A stretch of 64,000 bases of DNA, taken from contig NZ_JAMSHO010000001.1 in assembly GCF_040147005.1 (NCBI RefSeq), forward strand, positions 3,038,001 to 3,102,000, given 5' to 3'. Position numbers and translations under genes: made by a program. Of the stretch, positions 35,121 through 44,196 are shown one piece after another. Source of the stretch: Halomonas sp. H10-9-1. Lineage in GTDB: Bacteria; Pseudomonadota; Gammaproteobacteria; Pseudomonadales; Halomonadaceae. Below the pieces are notes generated by a model that was given only the letters and a program-made list of their open reading frames with translations, had not been told where the DNA came from and searched no databases. Each line of letters begins with the position of its first letter. Positions within the stretch are counted from its first letter, which is position 1.

Positions 35121-35953
35121 GCACCATCCTCTGCAACTACTCGGTGCTGCGTTTCCAGCCTTACCCAGAGACTGGTGAGTTTGCCAACCTGGGTATCGTC
35201 ATGCTCTGTAACGATGGCCAGTTCCTGCAACGATCCGAGACGCGACAGCGACAACGCATCACCCACTTCTTCGGCAAGCTGCCCACCGAGGTCTTCACTC
35301 GCGCCCGCCGAGAGTTCCTGGAGGAGCTTCGCCGAGTGGTTAAGTTGGCCAATGCCCATGCAGATGATGCCGCCATGCAGCGCCGCATCTTCCAGCACCT
35401 GGTCGCGCCGCGAGAAACCATGTTCCGGTTCAGCCAGCCCGGCACCGTCGCCACGGAAGATCCGCGTCAGGCGCTGGAGGAGCTGTTCATGCGTTACGTA
35501 CACCACGACTTCAGTCAGCGCGAGAACCTTGAAACCCGCATGACCAGCCGTGTTGCTCAATGGCTGCGCGGGTTCACGGACCGGCAGTACAACGAAATCA
35601 CCCTGGGCAACGACCTGCTCCAGGTGAAATTCCCCTTGGTCTGGCAGGTGGCTGGCAGGCCTCGCCAGGCGGTGAAGCCCATCAGCTTTGACCTGGAAGA
35701 GTCGAGCAAGATCATCGAGAAGGGTGACAAGTGGCTCATGCGCATGAAGCGGCTCGAAGCTAGCGGGCAAGCGCCGCTCGACACTGTATTTGTCAGCCAC
35801 GAGCCCTCTGAAACCCAAGGCCCGAGGCAGCGCGCCTACCAGGAAGTGACCCGCGAACTGACCGAGAGCGGCCTTCTGCGCATCATCCCGGATGCCTTGG
35901 GTGAACACGGCGTCACCCAAGCCATTGCTGCGACGCCCACCTCGATGCACTAA
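35117..35953 (+). CDS. DUF3037 family protein
   Basis: 278-aa protein whose start (MSTILCNYSVLRFQPYPETGEFANLGIVMLC, given here in two parts: YSVLRFQPYPETGEF and NLGIV) is the DUF3037 hallmark. The rest is helical and charged, with no catalytic motif I can identify. From memory, DUF3037 genes are commonly next to small HipA-like kinases, as here. GGAGAG before the ATG gives its own ribosome site, so it may still be translated, but the upstream element now separates it from the kinase promoter. Role unknown; a partner, substrate or antidote of the kinase is plausible. Confidence 0.82.
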   Translation: MSTILCNYSVLRFQPYPETGEFANLGIVMLCNDGQFLQRSETRQRQRITHFFGKLPTEVFTRARREFLEELRRVVKLANAHADDAAMQRRIFQHLVAPRETMFRFSQPGTVATEDPRQALEELFMRYVHHDFSQRENLETRMTSRVAQWLRGFTDRQYNEITLGNDLLQVKFPLVWQVAGRPRQAVKPISFDLEESSKIIEKGDKWLMRMKRLEASGQAPLDTVFVSHEPSETQGPRQRAYQEVTRELTESGLLRIIPDALGEHGVTQAIAATPTSMH

Positions 35954-35979
35954 GGCTTAGGCTTCTACTTTGCCACCGA

Positions 35980-36003
35980 CCCGCCCACCGTGGCGGGTTT
36001 TTC
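35980..36003 (+). terminator. Terminator after the DUF3037 gene
   Basis: A 6-bp stem CCCGCC / GGCGGG with a 6-nt loop is followed by T5. It lies 27 nt after the stop. It closes the kinase-DUF3037 unit and implies that the BRCT remnant beyond was not part of the same transcript. Confidence 0.87.
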
Positions 36004-36082
36004 GTGTCGAATGGCGGGACAACAACGAGGGAGCTATGCATGTCCAGGTCTTCACGCCCTGCCCTCCCTGCAGCCTGCGCCA

Positions 36083-36211
36083 GAGATCCAGTTTGAGGAT
36101 TGCCACTTCTTTGAAGATTGCCACTTCGTGCTCACGGGCAAATTCACCATCGGCACCTGCGCCGAGTGCGAAGCCGAGCCCCTCGAGTGTGGCGATCTCA
36201 TCACGGCGTGA
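36083..36211 (+). pseudogene. BRCT-domain gene remnant
   Basis: The frame ending at the TGA at 36209-36211 reads IQFEDCHF-FEDCHFVLTGKFTIGTCAECEAEPLECG. FVLTGKF followed by T/S-x-ECE and a Gly-rich turn is the start of a BRCT domain, as at the C terminus of DNA ligase LigA and in small BRCT proteins. The domain stops after about 35 residues, there is no good start codon in frame, and FEDCHF is duplicated by an 18-bp tandem repeat (36092-36109 and 36110-36127, one mismatch). I read it as a decayed gene. Confidence in the BRCT call is moderate. Confidence 0.5.
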
Positions 36212-36229
36212 GGAAACGCGGGGGATCGG

Positions 36230-36982
36230 TCAGGACTTGCCGGCGGTAAAGCCGCCGTCGATCATCAGCGTGGTGCCGGTGACGAAGCTGGCCTCGTCAC
36301 TGGCCAGGAACAGGAAGCCGTTGGCGACCTCCTCGGGGCGGCCCAGTCGGGCCATCGGGTGCAGGGAGATCAGCCCTTGCAGCAGCTCGTCGTCCAGGGC
36401 CTGGAGCAGCGGCGTGTCGATGTAGCCCGGCCCGATGGCGTTGACCCGCACCCCCTTGGGTGCCGCCTCGATGCCCAGGGTGCGGGTCATATTGACCACC
36501 CCGCCCTTGGCCGCGGTGTAGGCGGCAGTCTGGGACTGGCCCATCATGCCGAGGATGGAGGCGCAGTTGACGATGCTGCCGCTGCCCTGGCGATACATCA
36601 CCCGCAGCGCCGCGCGGGCCACACGGAAGACCCCGTTGAGGTTGATGTCGATGATGCGCAGGTATTCGTCGTCGCTCACCTCGTCGGAGGGGGTCACGCC
36701 ACCGATACCGGCATTGTTGAATACCGCATCCACGCTGCCCAGCTCGGCGACGGTCTCCGCGAACAGGCGGTCGACCTGGGCGGTATCGGTGACATCGCAT
36801 GCCTTGAACAGGCAGCGGCCGGCATGCCTGGCATCCAGCTCCGCCGCCCGGGCCGCACCCTCACCACCCTCGAGGTCGGCGATCACCGCGCTGGCCCCCT
36901 CCTCCAGGCAACGCTCCACGCTGGCCAGGCCGATACCGCTGGCGCCGCCGGTGACGATGACGTTCTTGCCCTTCATTCGCAT
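36230..36982 (-). CDS. Short-chain dehydrogenase/reductase (SDR)
   Basis: 250-aa classical SDR. The cofactor loop is VTGGASGIGLA near residue 10, the acidic residue after strand 2 (VIADLEGGEG) suggests NAD(H) preference, NNAGIGG is near 90, and the catalytic Ser-Tyr-Lys are in NCASILG, YTAAKGG. The C-terminal family motif is GPGYIDTP. Substrate is unknown; the similarity pattern fits 2,5-diketogluconate/glucose dehydrogenase-like or FabG-like oxidoreductases. GGGAG before the ATG supports the start. It stands alone between the island and umuC. Confidence 0.88.
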   Translation of the reverse strand: MRMKGKNVIVTGGASGIGLASVERCLEEGASAVIADLEGGEGAARAAELDARHAGRCLFKACDVTDTAQVDRLFAETVAELGSVDAVFNNAGIGGVTPSDEVSDDEYLRIIDINLNGVFRVARAALRVMYRQGSGSIVNCASILGMMGQSQTAAYTAAKGGVVNMTRTLGIEAAPKGVRVNAIGPGYIDTPLLQALDDELLQGLISLHPMARLGRPEEVANGFLFLASDEASFVTGTTLMIDGGFTAGKS

Positions 36983-37094
36983 GAGCTCTGCTCCCTGTGA
37001 TGACTTCCTGACGACGCATGACCGCGCCGCGGTGCCACCAGTGTAGTCGAGCCGGGGACCACCCCGCCCTCTTCTCGCATGGCATTGCAGCCAA

Positions 37095-38375
37095 TTATCG
37101 CTCTGTCTTGACGCGCATCAACTCATCCCAGCACGTGGTGTAGCGCGGCGTGCGCCGCTCGCAGCGCAGCTTCCAGGCATTGTCGCGCCGCGGCAGGCCG
37201 AAGCGCACCGTATCACGGCCCATCTCGCGATTGAGCCGGTCCAGGGTCGCCATCAGCCGCTGGCTGCGCGCGCGGCGGGCATCGTCCTCGGGTGTCTCGA
37301 GCAGCGAGGCCTGGCGCCGCTCGACGTCCACCAGGTCGAGCAGCATCACGCCGCACTTCTGGTAGCGGTAGCCCTCCAGGTAGATCGCCGCCAGGGCGCG
37401 GCTCGCCGCGGCCAGCAGCTCGCGACTGTCGGCACTGGGGGCCGGCAGCGCCACCACCGCGGCGTTGCGGTACTGGGGCTCGCCGGCCAGGAAGGGGTTG
37501 GTGCGTACGAACACCTGGACCGCCTGGGCCAGGCTGCCCTGACGGCGCAGCTTCTCGCCGGCCCGGGTGCAGTGCTGGCGCATGGCTGCCTCCAACTCAT
37601 GGCGCTCGCCGGTGAGCCGCCCGAAGGAGCGCGACACCAGCAACCGCCGGCGCGGCTCGCTCATGTCATCGAGGACGATGGCCGGCCGCCCGCGCAGCTC
37701 CCAGACCATGCGCTCCATCACCACCGAAAAGCGGCTGCGTACCCAGCGTGAGTCGGCCTCGCGCAGCTGCCAGGCGTTCTCGATGCCCATCAGCGCCAGC
37801 CGCTCGGCGCTGCGTCGCGCCACGCCCCACAGGTCATCCACCGGGCAGGACTCGAGCACCCGGCGAGTGGCCTCACCTGCGGCGTCCAGTCGACAGACAC
37901 CCTCGAAGGCGGGCTCGCGCTTGGCCAGGCGGTTGGCCAGCTTGGCCAGGGTCCGGGTGGGTGCCAGCCCCACGCCCACGGGGATGCCGGTCCAGCGGCC
38001 CACGGTGTCGCGCAGCTCCCGGCAGCGCGGCTCGAGCTCACCATCGGGGAAGCCGGAGAAGCCCACGAAGCTCTCGTCGATGGAGTAGGGCTCCACGTCG
38101 GGGGAGAACTCGCCCAGCACCTGGTTGACCCGTCGCGACATGTCGCCGTAGAGCGCGTAGTTGCTGGAGAGCAGCACCGCCTGGCGGCGCACCGCTGGCG
38201 GCAGCAGGTGCAGCGGCGCGCCCATGGCCACGCCCAGCGCCTTGAGCTCGTGGGAGCGCGCCACCACGCAGCCGTCGTTGTTGGAGAGCACGCCCACCGC
38301 TCGCCCCTCCAGGCGCGGGTCGAAGACCCGCTCGCAGCTGACGTAGAAGCTGTTGCCGTCGACCAGGGCGATCAC
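37095..38375 (-). CDS. umuC: DNA polymerase V catalytic subunit (Y-family)
   Basis: Error-prone translesion polymerase, 426 aa. The Y-family palm residues are visible: [17 protein letters not shown] at the start, then [10 protein letters not shown] with the catalytic Asp-Glu. Thumb and little-finger domains follow ([34 protein letters not shown]). The C-terminal DUF4113 segment ends with a [19 protein letters not shown] motif, typical of UmuC. Start GTG at 38375 overlaps the umuD stop (GTGA), so it is coupled to umuD. Confidence 0.94.
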   Translation of the reverse strand: MIALVDGNSFYVSCERVFDPRLEGRAVGVLSNNDGCVVARSHELKALGVAMGAPLHLLPPAVRRQAVLLSSNYALYGDMSRRVNQVLGEFSPDVEPYSIDESFVGFSGFPDGELEPRCRELRDTVGRWTGIPVGVGLAPTRTLAKLANRLAKREPAFEGVCRLDAAGEATRRVLESCPVDDLWGVARRSAERLALMGIENAWQLREADSRWVRSRFSVVMERMVWELRGRPAIVLDDMSEPRRRLLVSRSFGRLTGERHELEAAMRQHCTRAGEKLRRQGSLAQAVQVFVRTNPFLAGEPQYRNAAVVALPAPSADSRELLAAASRALAAIYLEGYRYQKCGVMLLDLVDVERRQASLLETPEDDARRARSQRLMATLDRLNREMGRDTVRFGLPRRDNAWKLRCERRTPRYTTCWDELMRVKTER

Positions 38376-38830
38376 CGCTCGCCCCCCGGCAGGGCGTGGA
38401 GCACATGGGTGACCACACCCCACACGTGGCACTCGCGGCCCGCCAGGGGGATCGGCGCGAAGCGCGGGTTGCTGGCCACCAGCCATACCTCGCCGCCGCG
38501 CCGCGCCAGGCGCTTGACGGTGGGTTCCCCCTCCAGGGCGATCACCACCACCCGCCCGGGCAGCGGCTCCAGGCTGCGGTCCACCACCAGCAGGTCGCCG
38601 TCATGGATGCCGTCGCCGAGCATGGAATCGCCCTCGGCACGCACGAAGTAGGTGGCCGCCGGACGCTTCACCACGTGCTCGTGGAGGTTGATCTCCCCCT
38701 CGAGGTGGTCATCGGCGGGGCTGGGAAAGCCCGCCCGCACCCGGCAGCCCATCAGGGGCAGGCCCGAGTGCACCGCTCCGGGAGCGGCGCGGCCGATCAC
38801 CCGAGCCCGAGTCGAATCCGACAATTTCAT
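38372..38830 (-). CDS. umuD: DNA polymerase V subunit UmuD (self-cleaving LexA-like)
   Basis: 152-aa protein that cleaves itself to UmuD' under RecA filament control and then activates UmuC. The cleavage site Cys/Ala-Gly is in [13 protein letters not shown] near residue 30. The catalytic Ser is in [20 protein letters not shown] and the Lys in [13 protein letters not shown]. The size and layout match E. coli UmuD (139 aa) with a slightly longer N terminus. A perfect LexA box lies 19 bp upstream, so the operon is SOS controlled. Confidence 0.94.
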   Translation of the reverse strand: MKLSDSTRARVIGRAAPGAVHSGLPLMGCRVRAGFPSPADDHLEGEINLHEHVVKRPAATYFVRAEGDSMLGDGIHDGDLLVVDRSLEPLPGRVVVIALEGEPTVKRLARRGGEVWLVASNPRFAPIPLAGRECHVWGVVTHVLHALPGGER

Positions 38831-38848
38831 GGCTACCCCCACCAGATA

Positions 38849-38864
38849 CTGTAAATAAATACAG
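38849..38864 (-). promoter_or_regulatory. LexA box of umuDC
   Basis: Perfect CTGT-N8-ACAG with an AT-only centre (both half-sites exact), extended symmetrically by the flanking bases. It lies 18 bp before the umuD ATG. This is the consensus for LexA repression in gammaproteobacteria. Confidence 0.95.
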
Positions 38865-38905
38865 TATCGAGTAGATGGCATCCGCTGACAACTCCAGCCG
38901 CTGAC

Positions 38906-41900
38906 TTAACAGGCCTTAGAAAGGTGCAGTTCCTCAAGCGGCAGGGGGCGGCTGAACAGGTAACCCTGGAAGGCATGGCAGTCGTGGGCGATCAGCCAGT
39001 CGCGCTGGGCCTCGGTCTCGACCCCCTCGGCGATCACCTCCAGCTCCAGGCTGCGTGCCAGGGCGATGATGCTGGCCACGATGGCCGCCGAAGCCTCGTC
39101 GACGAGCAGGTCGCGCACGAAACTCTGGTCGATCTTGAGCTGGTCCAGCGGCAGGCGCTTTATGTAGGAGAGCGAGGAGTAGCCGGTACCGAAGTCATCC
39201 AGCGAGAAACGCACGCCTCGCTCTCGCAGGCGCAGCATCTTGGCCCGCGCCTCGTCGCGCTCCTCCAGGAACAGGCTCTCGGTGACCTCCAGCTTGAGGC
39301 GTTCGGCGGGCGCCCGGGTGGCATCGAGGATCGCCACCACCCGCTCGACGAAGTCCACCTCGCGGAACTGCCGCGGGCTCACGTTCACCGCCAGCGTCAG
39401 GTGCCGCCTGGCGGGGTCGGTGGACCAGGCGGCCAGCTGCCGACAGGCACTCTCCAGCACCCAGGCGCCGATGGCCACGATCAGGCGGTTCTCCTCGGCC
39501 AGGGGGATGAACTCCCCGGGTGACACGGCCCCCCGCCGGGGGTGCTGCCAGCGCAGCAGGGCCTCGACGCCGCGGATCTCGCCCGAGTCCGTGACCTGGG
39601 GCTGATAGTGGAGGTGGAGCTCCTCCCGCGGCAGCGCCTGACGCAGGTCGGCCTCGAGGCGAGCGCGGGCCTGCAGACGCACCTGCATCTCCGGGTCGAA
39701 GAAGCTCAGGGTGTTGCGCCCCGCCGCCTTGGCCTGGAACAGCGCCATGTCGGCCTGCTGGAGCACCTCGTCAAGGCTCGTCTCGTGATCACGGAACAGG
39801 GTGATGCCCAGGCTGCCGGTCACCATCAGGCGTTCACCGCCCAGTAGTACGGGGGCCTGCAGGGCCGACAGCAGCTTGTGCGCCACCCGCTCGGCGATCA
39901 CCGCGACCTCCTCAGGATGCTCGCCGAGGTCGTGGAGCAGCAGCGCGAACTCGTCGCCGCCCAGGCGGGCCAGGGTATCGGTGTCGCGGACCACCGCCCC
40001 CAGTCGCCTGGCCACCGAACGCAGCAGCTGGTCCCCGCTGTGGTGGCCCAGGGTGTCATTCACCTGCTTGAAGTTATCGAGGTCCAGGAACATCAGCGCG
40101 CCGAAGCGACCGTTGCGGTAGCTGTCACGCAGCACCCCCTCCAGGCGGTCCATGAGCAGGCGACGGTTGGGCAGCCCGGTCAGGGAGTCGAAGAAGGCCA
40201 GCTGGTGGATCTCCTGCTCGGCCGCCTTGCGCTCGGTAAGGTCGCTGAAGGTGGCCACGTAGTGGGTCAGCTTGCCCTCGGCATTGCGCACCGCGCTGAT
40301 GGTCAGCCACTCGGGGAACACCTCGCCGTTACGCCGACGGTTCCAGATCTCGCCCTGCCAGCTGCCGTGGCGCGACACGCTGTCCCACAGCCCCGCATAG
40401 AAGGCATCGTCGTGCAGTCCGGAGCTGAGCAGCCGCGGGTTCCTGCCCAGCACCTCCTCCTCGGCGTAGCCGGTGATGCGGGTAAAGGTGTCGTTGACAC
40501 GCAGGATGATGCCCTCGGCATCGGTGATCAGCATTCCCAGGTGGGTCTCGAAGGCGGTGGCGGCGATGCGCAGCTGGGCCTCGGTGGCCCGCTCCTCGGA
40601 GACGTCGCGGACCACCGCCAGGGCTCCGCCGGCATCCGGGCCGCGGGAGCCCAGGGCGCTCAGCACCGAGCGAAAGTGGCGCCACTCGCCGCCGATCTCC
40701 AGCCGGTAGTCGTACTCCACCGGCCCACCGCCGTCGCGCAACTCCGCGAAGGCCGCGGCAAGCTGCTCGGCGAGGTCTACCGGCAGCGCCTCGCGATAGT
40801 GGCGCCCGATGAGGTCACGCGAGTCAAGCAGCAGCTCGCTGGGGTCGGGCGCATGCACGAAGACGAAGCGCCCTGTGCCGTCGAACACGAAGATCATGTC
40901 CTGGATCGAGCCCACCAGCGCCTGGAGTCGCGCCTCGCGAGACTGGCTCTCGCGGCGCGCCTGCTCCCGCTCGGCGACGCGCTGGCGCACCTCGCCCTCC
41001 AGCCGCAGCCGGTTGAGGTAGTGGCGCAGCACCAGGCCGCCGAGGCCGATCACCGTCCCGGCGATCGCCAGGCGCAGCCAGAGCCGGTGCATCCAGCCCG
41101 TCAGCACCGTCGACACCTCCTCGCCGATCACCGCCACGAAGGGCAGCTCGCCGACACGACGCATGGTGTAGTAGCGATCCTCGCCATCCAGGGGCGAGTC
41201 GGTACGAAAGCTGTCCCGCTGCTGGCCGCTGTCGATGAAGGCGCGGGTCAGGGGTTCCGAGATCTGCTCGCCCAGTACCTCGAGGGGGTCTTCCCCACCG
41301 AAGACGGGACGCCGGGCGATCAGCTGCATCTGGGTATCGATGATGGCGGTGCTCTGCCCCGCCGCCATGCCCAGGCGATCCAGGGCACGGGAGAAGGCGG
41401 AGAGCTCGAGTTCGGCGCTGATGATGCCCCCACCCGCCAGGCGCTGGGCATGCACCACCCGAAACTCCTCGACGAAGTGTGACCAGAACAATGGCGTGAC
41501 GCGCCGTTCCCCCGCCGGCGCCTGCAGCAGGTCGCGGTGGTAGGGCAGCCCGCCCAGCGCATAGCCCGGCGGGTAGGCGTCACTGGAGGAGACCAGGACC
41601 CGGCCCTGGCTATCCAGCACACTGATCTTGTCGAGGAAGGACAGCTCGTCGCCCAGCGCGGCCAGCCAGTCTCCCAGCTCGGCCGGGGCCTCGCCCTCGA
41701 TCCGCGCCGCCACGCTGGCCAGCAGCGCCTCGCTGGCGGAAAAGGTGCTGGTCACCCACTCCGCCACCAGGTCGGCCCGGGCCGCGGTGCGCTCCTCGGC
41801 GGCCCGGGTATCGCGACGATACTGTTCGAGCATCAGGGTGCCGATCACCACCAGCATCAACAGCACGCCACCCACATAGACGGCGATGGCGCGGCGCCTG

Positions 41901-41956
41901 TCGCGGTGAATGTCGTGTTCAGCATCGGGTAGCGCAAGATCCGGAGAGTGCGGCAT
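38906..41956 (-). CDS. Membrane GGDEF-EAL cyclic di-GMP enzyme with Cache and two PAS domains
   Basis: 1016 aa. A membrane helix at about 23-45 is followed by a periplasmic Cache-like sensor (about 50-280), a second helix near 290, two PAS domains (about 345-455 and 465-585), a GGDEF domain (about 595-760) and an EAL domain (about 770-1010). The GGDEF loop is intact (LARLGGDEFALLL), with an RxxD inhibition site (RDTD). The EAL signature is present as GVEALLRWQHP and DDFGTGYSSL, KIDQSFVRDL are complete. Both activities are therefore possible; net direction cannot be predicted. Start MPHSPDLALPDAEHD is preferred over one 20 codons upstream. Confidence 0.9.
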   Translation of the reverse strand: MPHSPDLALPDAEHDIHRDRRRAIAVYVGGVLLMLVVIGTLMLEQYRRDTRAAEERTAARADLVAEWVTSTFSASEALLASVAARIEGEAPAELGDWLAALGDELSFLDKISVLDSQGRVLVSSSDAYPPGYALGGLPYHRDLLQAPAGERRVTPLFWSHFVEEFRVVHAQRLAGGGIISAELELSAFSRALDRLGMAAGQSTAIIDTQMQLIARRPVFGGEDPLEVLGEQISEPLTRAFIDSGQQRDSFRTDSPLDGEDRYYTMRRVGELPFVAVIGEEVSTVLTGWMHRLWLRLAIAGTVIGLGGLVLRHYLNRLRLEGEVRQRVAEREQARRESQSREARLQALVGSIQDMIFVFDGTGRFVFVHAPDPSELLLDSRDLIGRHYREALPVDLAEQLAAAFAELRDGGGPVEYDYRLEIGGEWRHFRSVLSALGSRGPDAGGALAVVRDVSEERATEAQLRIAATAFETHLGMLITDAEGIILRVNDTFTRITGYAEEEVLGRNPRLLSSGLHDDAFYAGLWDSVSRHGSWQGEIWNRRRNGEVFPEWLTISAVRNAEGKLTHYVATFSDLTERKAAEQEIHQLAFFDSLTGLPNRRLLMDRLEGVLRDSYRNGRFGALMFLDLDNFKQVNDTLGHHSGDQLLRSVARRLGAVVRDTDTLARLGGDEFALLLHDLGEHPEEVAVIAERVAHKLLSALQAPVLLGGERLMVTGSLGITLFRDHETSLDEVLQQADMALFQAKAAGRNTLSFFDPEMQVRLQARARLEADLRQALPREELHLHYQPQVTDSGEIRGVEALLRWQHPRRGAVSPGEFIPLAEENRLIVAIGAWVLESACRQLAAWSTDPARRHLTLAVNVSPRQFREVDFVERVVAILDATRAPAERLKLEVTESLFLEERDEARAKMLRLRERGVRFSLDDFGTGYSSLSYIKRLPLDQLKIDQSFVRDLLVDEASAAIVASIIALARSLELEVIAEGVETEAQRDWLIAHDCHAFQGYLFSRPLPLEELHLSKAC

Positions 41957-42065
41957 GCTGAGGGCGATCCCTGCTGGGTGGATGAATCCTGCCGTTCGTG
42001 TAGGTAGTGTAACCACTTATACAAGGCTGTGCCGGTAGAAGCACCGCCGCCCGGAGCATCCGCCC

Positions 42066-43346
42066 ATGGAAGAGGTCACCCGCCATTTCCTCGATGCCAA
42101 CCAGCCGCTGATCCGCCTGGCGCTGGCCCTGCTGCTGGGGTCGCTGATCGGCATCGAGCGCGGCTGGGTAGCCCGCGAACAGAAGTCCGGCGAGCGCATC
42201 GCCGGCATCCGCACCCACGCCCTGGTGGGGCTGCTCGGCGGGCTGGCCGCCCTGCTCTCCACCACGGTGAGCACCTGGGCGTTCCCGCTGGTGTTCCTGG
42301 CGGTGGCGGGCATCGCCCTGGTGGCGTGGCGGGCGCGCCTCGCCGAGGCCGAGGACTACAGCATCACCGGCCTGGTGGGACTGCTGCTGACCTTCTGTTT
42401 CGGCGCCGTGGCGGTGGAGGTGGACCCGGCATTGGCCACCGCCTGCGCCGTGGCCACGGCGGTGATCCTCGACAACAAGCGCGAGATCCACGGCCTGCTC
42501 TACAAGCTGCAGGCCCACGAGCTCGACGCCGGCCTCAAGCTGCTGGTGATCAGTGCGGTGATGCTGCCGCTGCTGCCGGACCGTGCCATGGGCCCCGGCG
42601 GCGCGCTCAATCCCTACGAGATCTGGTGGATGGTGGTGCTGATCGCCGCGGTCTCCTTCGTCGGCTACTTCGCCATTCGCGTGGGCGGGGCCGAGAAGGG
42701 CATCCTCTTCACCGGCCTGTTCGCCGGGCTCAGCTCCTCCACCGCCCTGACCCTGCACTTCGCGCGCCAGTCACGGCTGGCCCCGGGGCTCTCGCCGATG
42801 CTGGCCGCCGGTATCCTGATCGCCTGCGGCACCATGTTCCCGCGCATCCTGCTCTACGCCGCGGTGATCAGCCCCGGCCTGATCCCGGCCCTGCTGCCGC
42901 CGATCACGCTGATGGGCCTCACCCTCTACCTTCCAGCGCTGTACCTGTGGCGGCGCCACCGCGGCGATGGTGCGGTACAGCGGCCAACCTCCGGACAGAA
43001 CCCGCTGGAGCTGCGCACGGCGCTGTTCTTCGGCGTCCTGCTGGCGGTGATCATGCTGCTGGGTGAGTGGCTGCGTGGGTGGCTGGGCGACGCCGGCATC
43101 TACCTGCTGGCCACCACTTCGGGGATCGCCGACGTCGACGCCATCACGCTGTCGCTGACCCGCATGTCGCTGGATGCCATCGCCCCGGACACCGCGGTGC
43201 TGGGGATCATCCTCGCCGCGGCCACCAACAATCTGGTCAAGGCGGGGCTGGCCGGCGCCTTCGGCACGCGCCGCACCGCCTGGCGGGTAGGCGTGCCGAT
43301 GCTTGTCTCCCTGGGCATCGGCCTGGCGGCCGCCTGGCTGGTCTGA
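42066..43346 (+). CDS. MgtC/SapB plus DUF4010 membrane protein
   Basis: 426-aa inner-membrane protein with about 12 predicted helices. The first 140 residues are MgtC-like (LALALLLGSLIGIERGW, GIRTHALVGLLGG), the remainder is DUF4010 (GLFAGLSSSTALTLHFARQS, ATTSGIADVDAITLSL). Fusions of this type are widespread; the MgtC part is linked to Mg2+ limitation or acid adaptation in other bacteria, but transport has not been shown. A weak ribosome site (GGAGCATCCGCCC) precedes the ATG. It is divergent from the GGDEF-EAL gene and convergent with mscS. Confidence 0.87.
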   Translation: MEEVTRHFLDANQPLIRLALALLLGSLIGIERGWVAREQKSGERIAGIRTHALVGLLGGLAALLSTTVSTWAFPLVFLAVAGIALVAWRARLAEAEDYSITGLVGLLLTFCFGAVAVEVDPALATACAVATAVILDNKREIHGLLYKLQAHELDAGLKLLVISAVMLPLLPDRAMGPGGALNPYEIWWMVVLIAAVSFVGYFAIRVGGAEKGILFTGLFAGLSSSTALTLHFARQSRLAPGLSPMLAAGILIACGTMFPRILLYAAVISPGLIPALLPPITLMGLTLYLPALYLWRRHRGDGAVQRPTSGQNPLELRTALFFGVLLAVIMLLGEWLRGWLGDAGIYLLATTSGIADVDAITLSLTRMSLDAIAPDTAVLGIILAAATNNLVKAGLAGAFGTRRTAWRVGVPMLVSLGIGLAAAWLV

Positions 43347-43375
43347 TGCCACCCGCTTCCCCGCCGGGAGTGGCC

Positions 43376-44185
43376 TTAGCCCCCCTCCACGCCCGCCAGC
43401 GTCTGGGCGGGCCGCGCACCCAGGCGACCGAGCTCCGCGCGACCACGCAGGGTGAGGTCCGTCACGAAGCGGAACTGCTGGCGCGGGTCCACGGGGTAGG
43501 CGCGAATCTTGTACTGGGTGCCCCAGGGGTGCTCCTTGGCCACCACGGCGATGGGCCGGTCGAACTTGAGATAAGGGCTGGTCAGCGCCACGTCGCGCAG
43601 CGCCTCCTCCACCCGGGCGGCATCGTGGTCGGGATGCAGGTAGAAGTCGGCCACGCACTGCAGGCTGTCGCCACCGTTGTTGGCGTTGCTGATCGGCGTG
43701 TTCCAGATCTTGAGGTGAGGGATGCTGACCAGGTTGTCATCGGGGGTGACCACTTCGATGGTGCGCATGCCCACATGGGTGACCTCGCCGTAGACCCCCT
43801 CGATCTCCACCCAGTCCCCCGGGCGGTAGGGCATCTCTACCGCTGCCACCACCCCGGCGATCAGGCTACTGACGTAGTCCTTGAGGGCGAAGCCGATGGC
43901 GAGCCCCACGGCACCGAGCAGGGCGATCATGTTCTGCAGCGAGGGATCGATGACGATGGGCACCGCCATGGTGATGGCGACGATCAGGATCGCCAGGCGC
44001 ACCAGCGGCACCAGGGCAAAGACCCGGAAGCGATGCTGGCCATGCAGCCGGTTGGCGGCCCAGTTGAGCCCCTTCTGGCTCACCACGATCAGCAGGATCG
44101 CCCCCGCCGCCAGCAGCGCAAGCTCCACCAGGGCCGCCGTATCCAGCTTGTTGAACAGTTGCGAATAGTCGTCGGCGTTATCCAT
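43376..44185 (-). CDS. mscS: Small-conductance mechanosensitive channel, MscS type
   Basis: 269-aa channel that opens on membrane stretch during hypo-osmotic shock. Helices TM1-TM2 lie in residues 15-90. The pore helix TM3 is ALLGAVGLAIGFALKDYVSSLIAG, with the Gly/Ala packing and the conserved hinge Gly. The beta domain follows with RPGDWVEIEGVYGEV and PNxxI-like IPHLKIWNTPI. ATG 44185 is favoured by AAGGAG 7 nt before it; a GTG one codon earlier is possible. It lies 11 bp after an unknown gene in the same direction, suggesting an operon. Confidence 0.92.
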   Translation of the reverse strand: MDNADDYSQLFNKLDTAALVELALLAAGAILLIVVSQKGLNWAANRLHGQHRFRVFALVPLVRLAILIVAITMAVPIVIDPSLQNMIALLGAVGLAIGFALKDYVSSLIAGVVAAVEMPYRPGDWVEIEGVYGEVTHVGMRTIEVVTPDDNLVSIPHLKIWNTPISNANNGGDSLQCVADFYLHPDHDAARVEEALRDVALTSPYLKFDRPIAVVAKEHPWGTQYKIRAYPVDPRQQFRFVTDLTLRGRAELGRLGARPAQTLAGVEGG

Positions 44186-44196
44186 CACCGGGCTCC

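Noticed and set aside
35941..36240. Second attachment site matching the tRNA-Thr 3' end
   Set aside because: I found no copy of the tRNA 3' sequence on the right side of the island.
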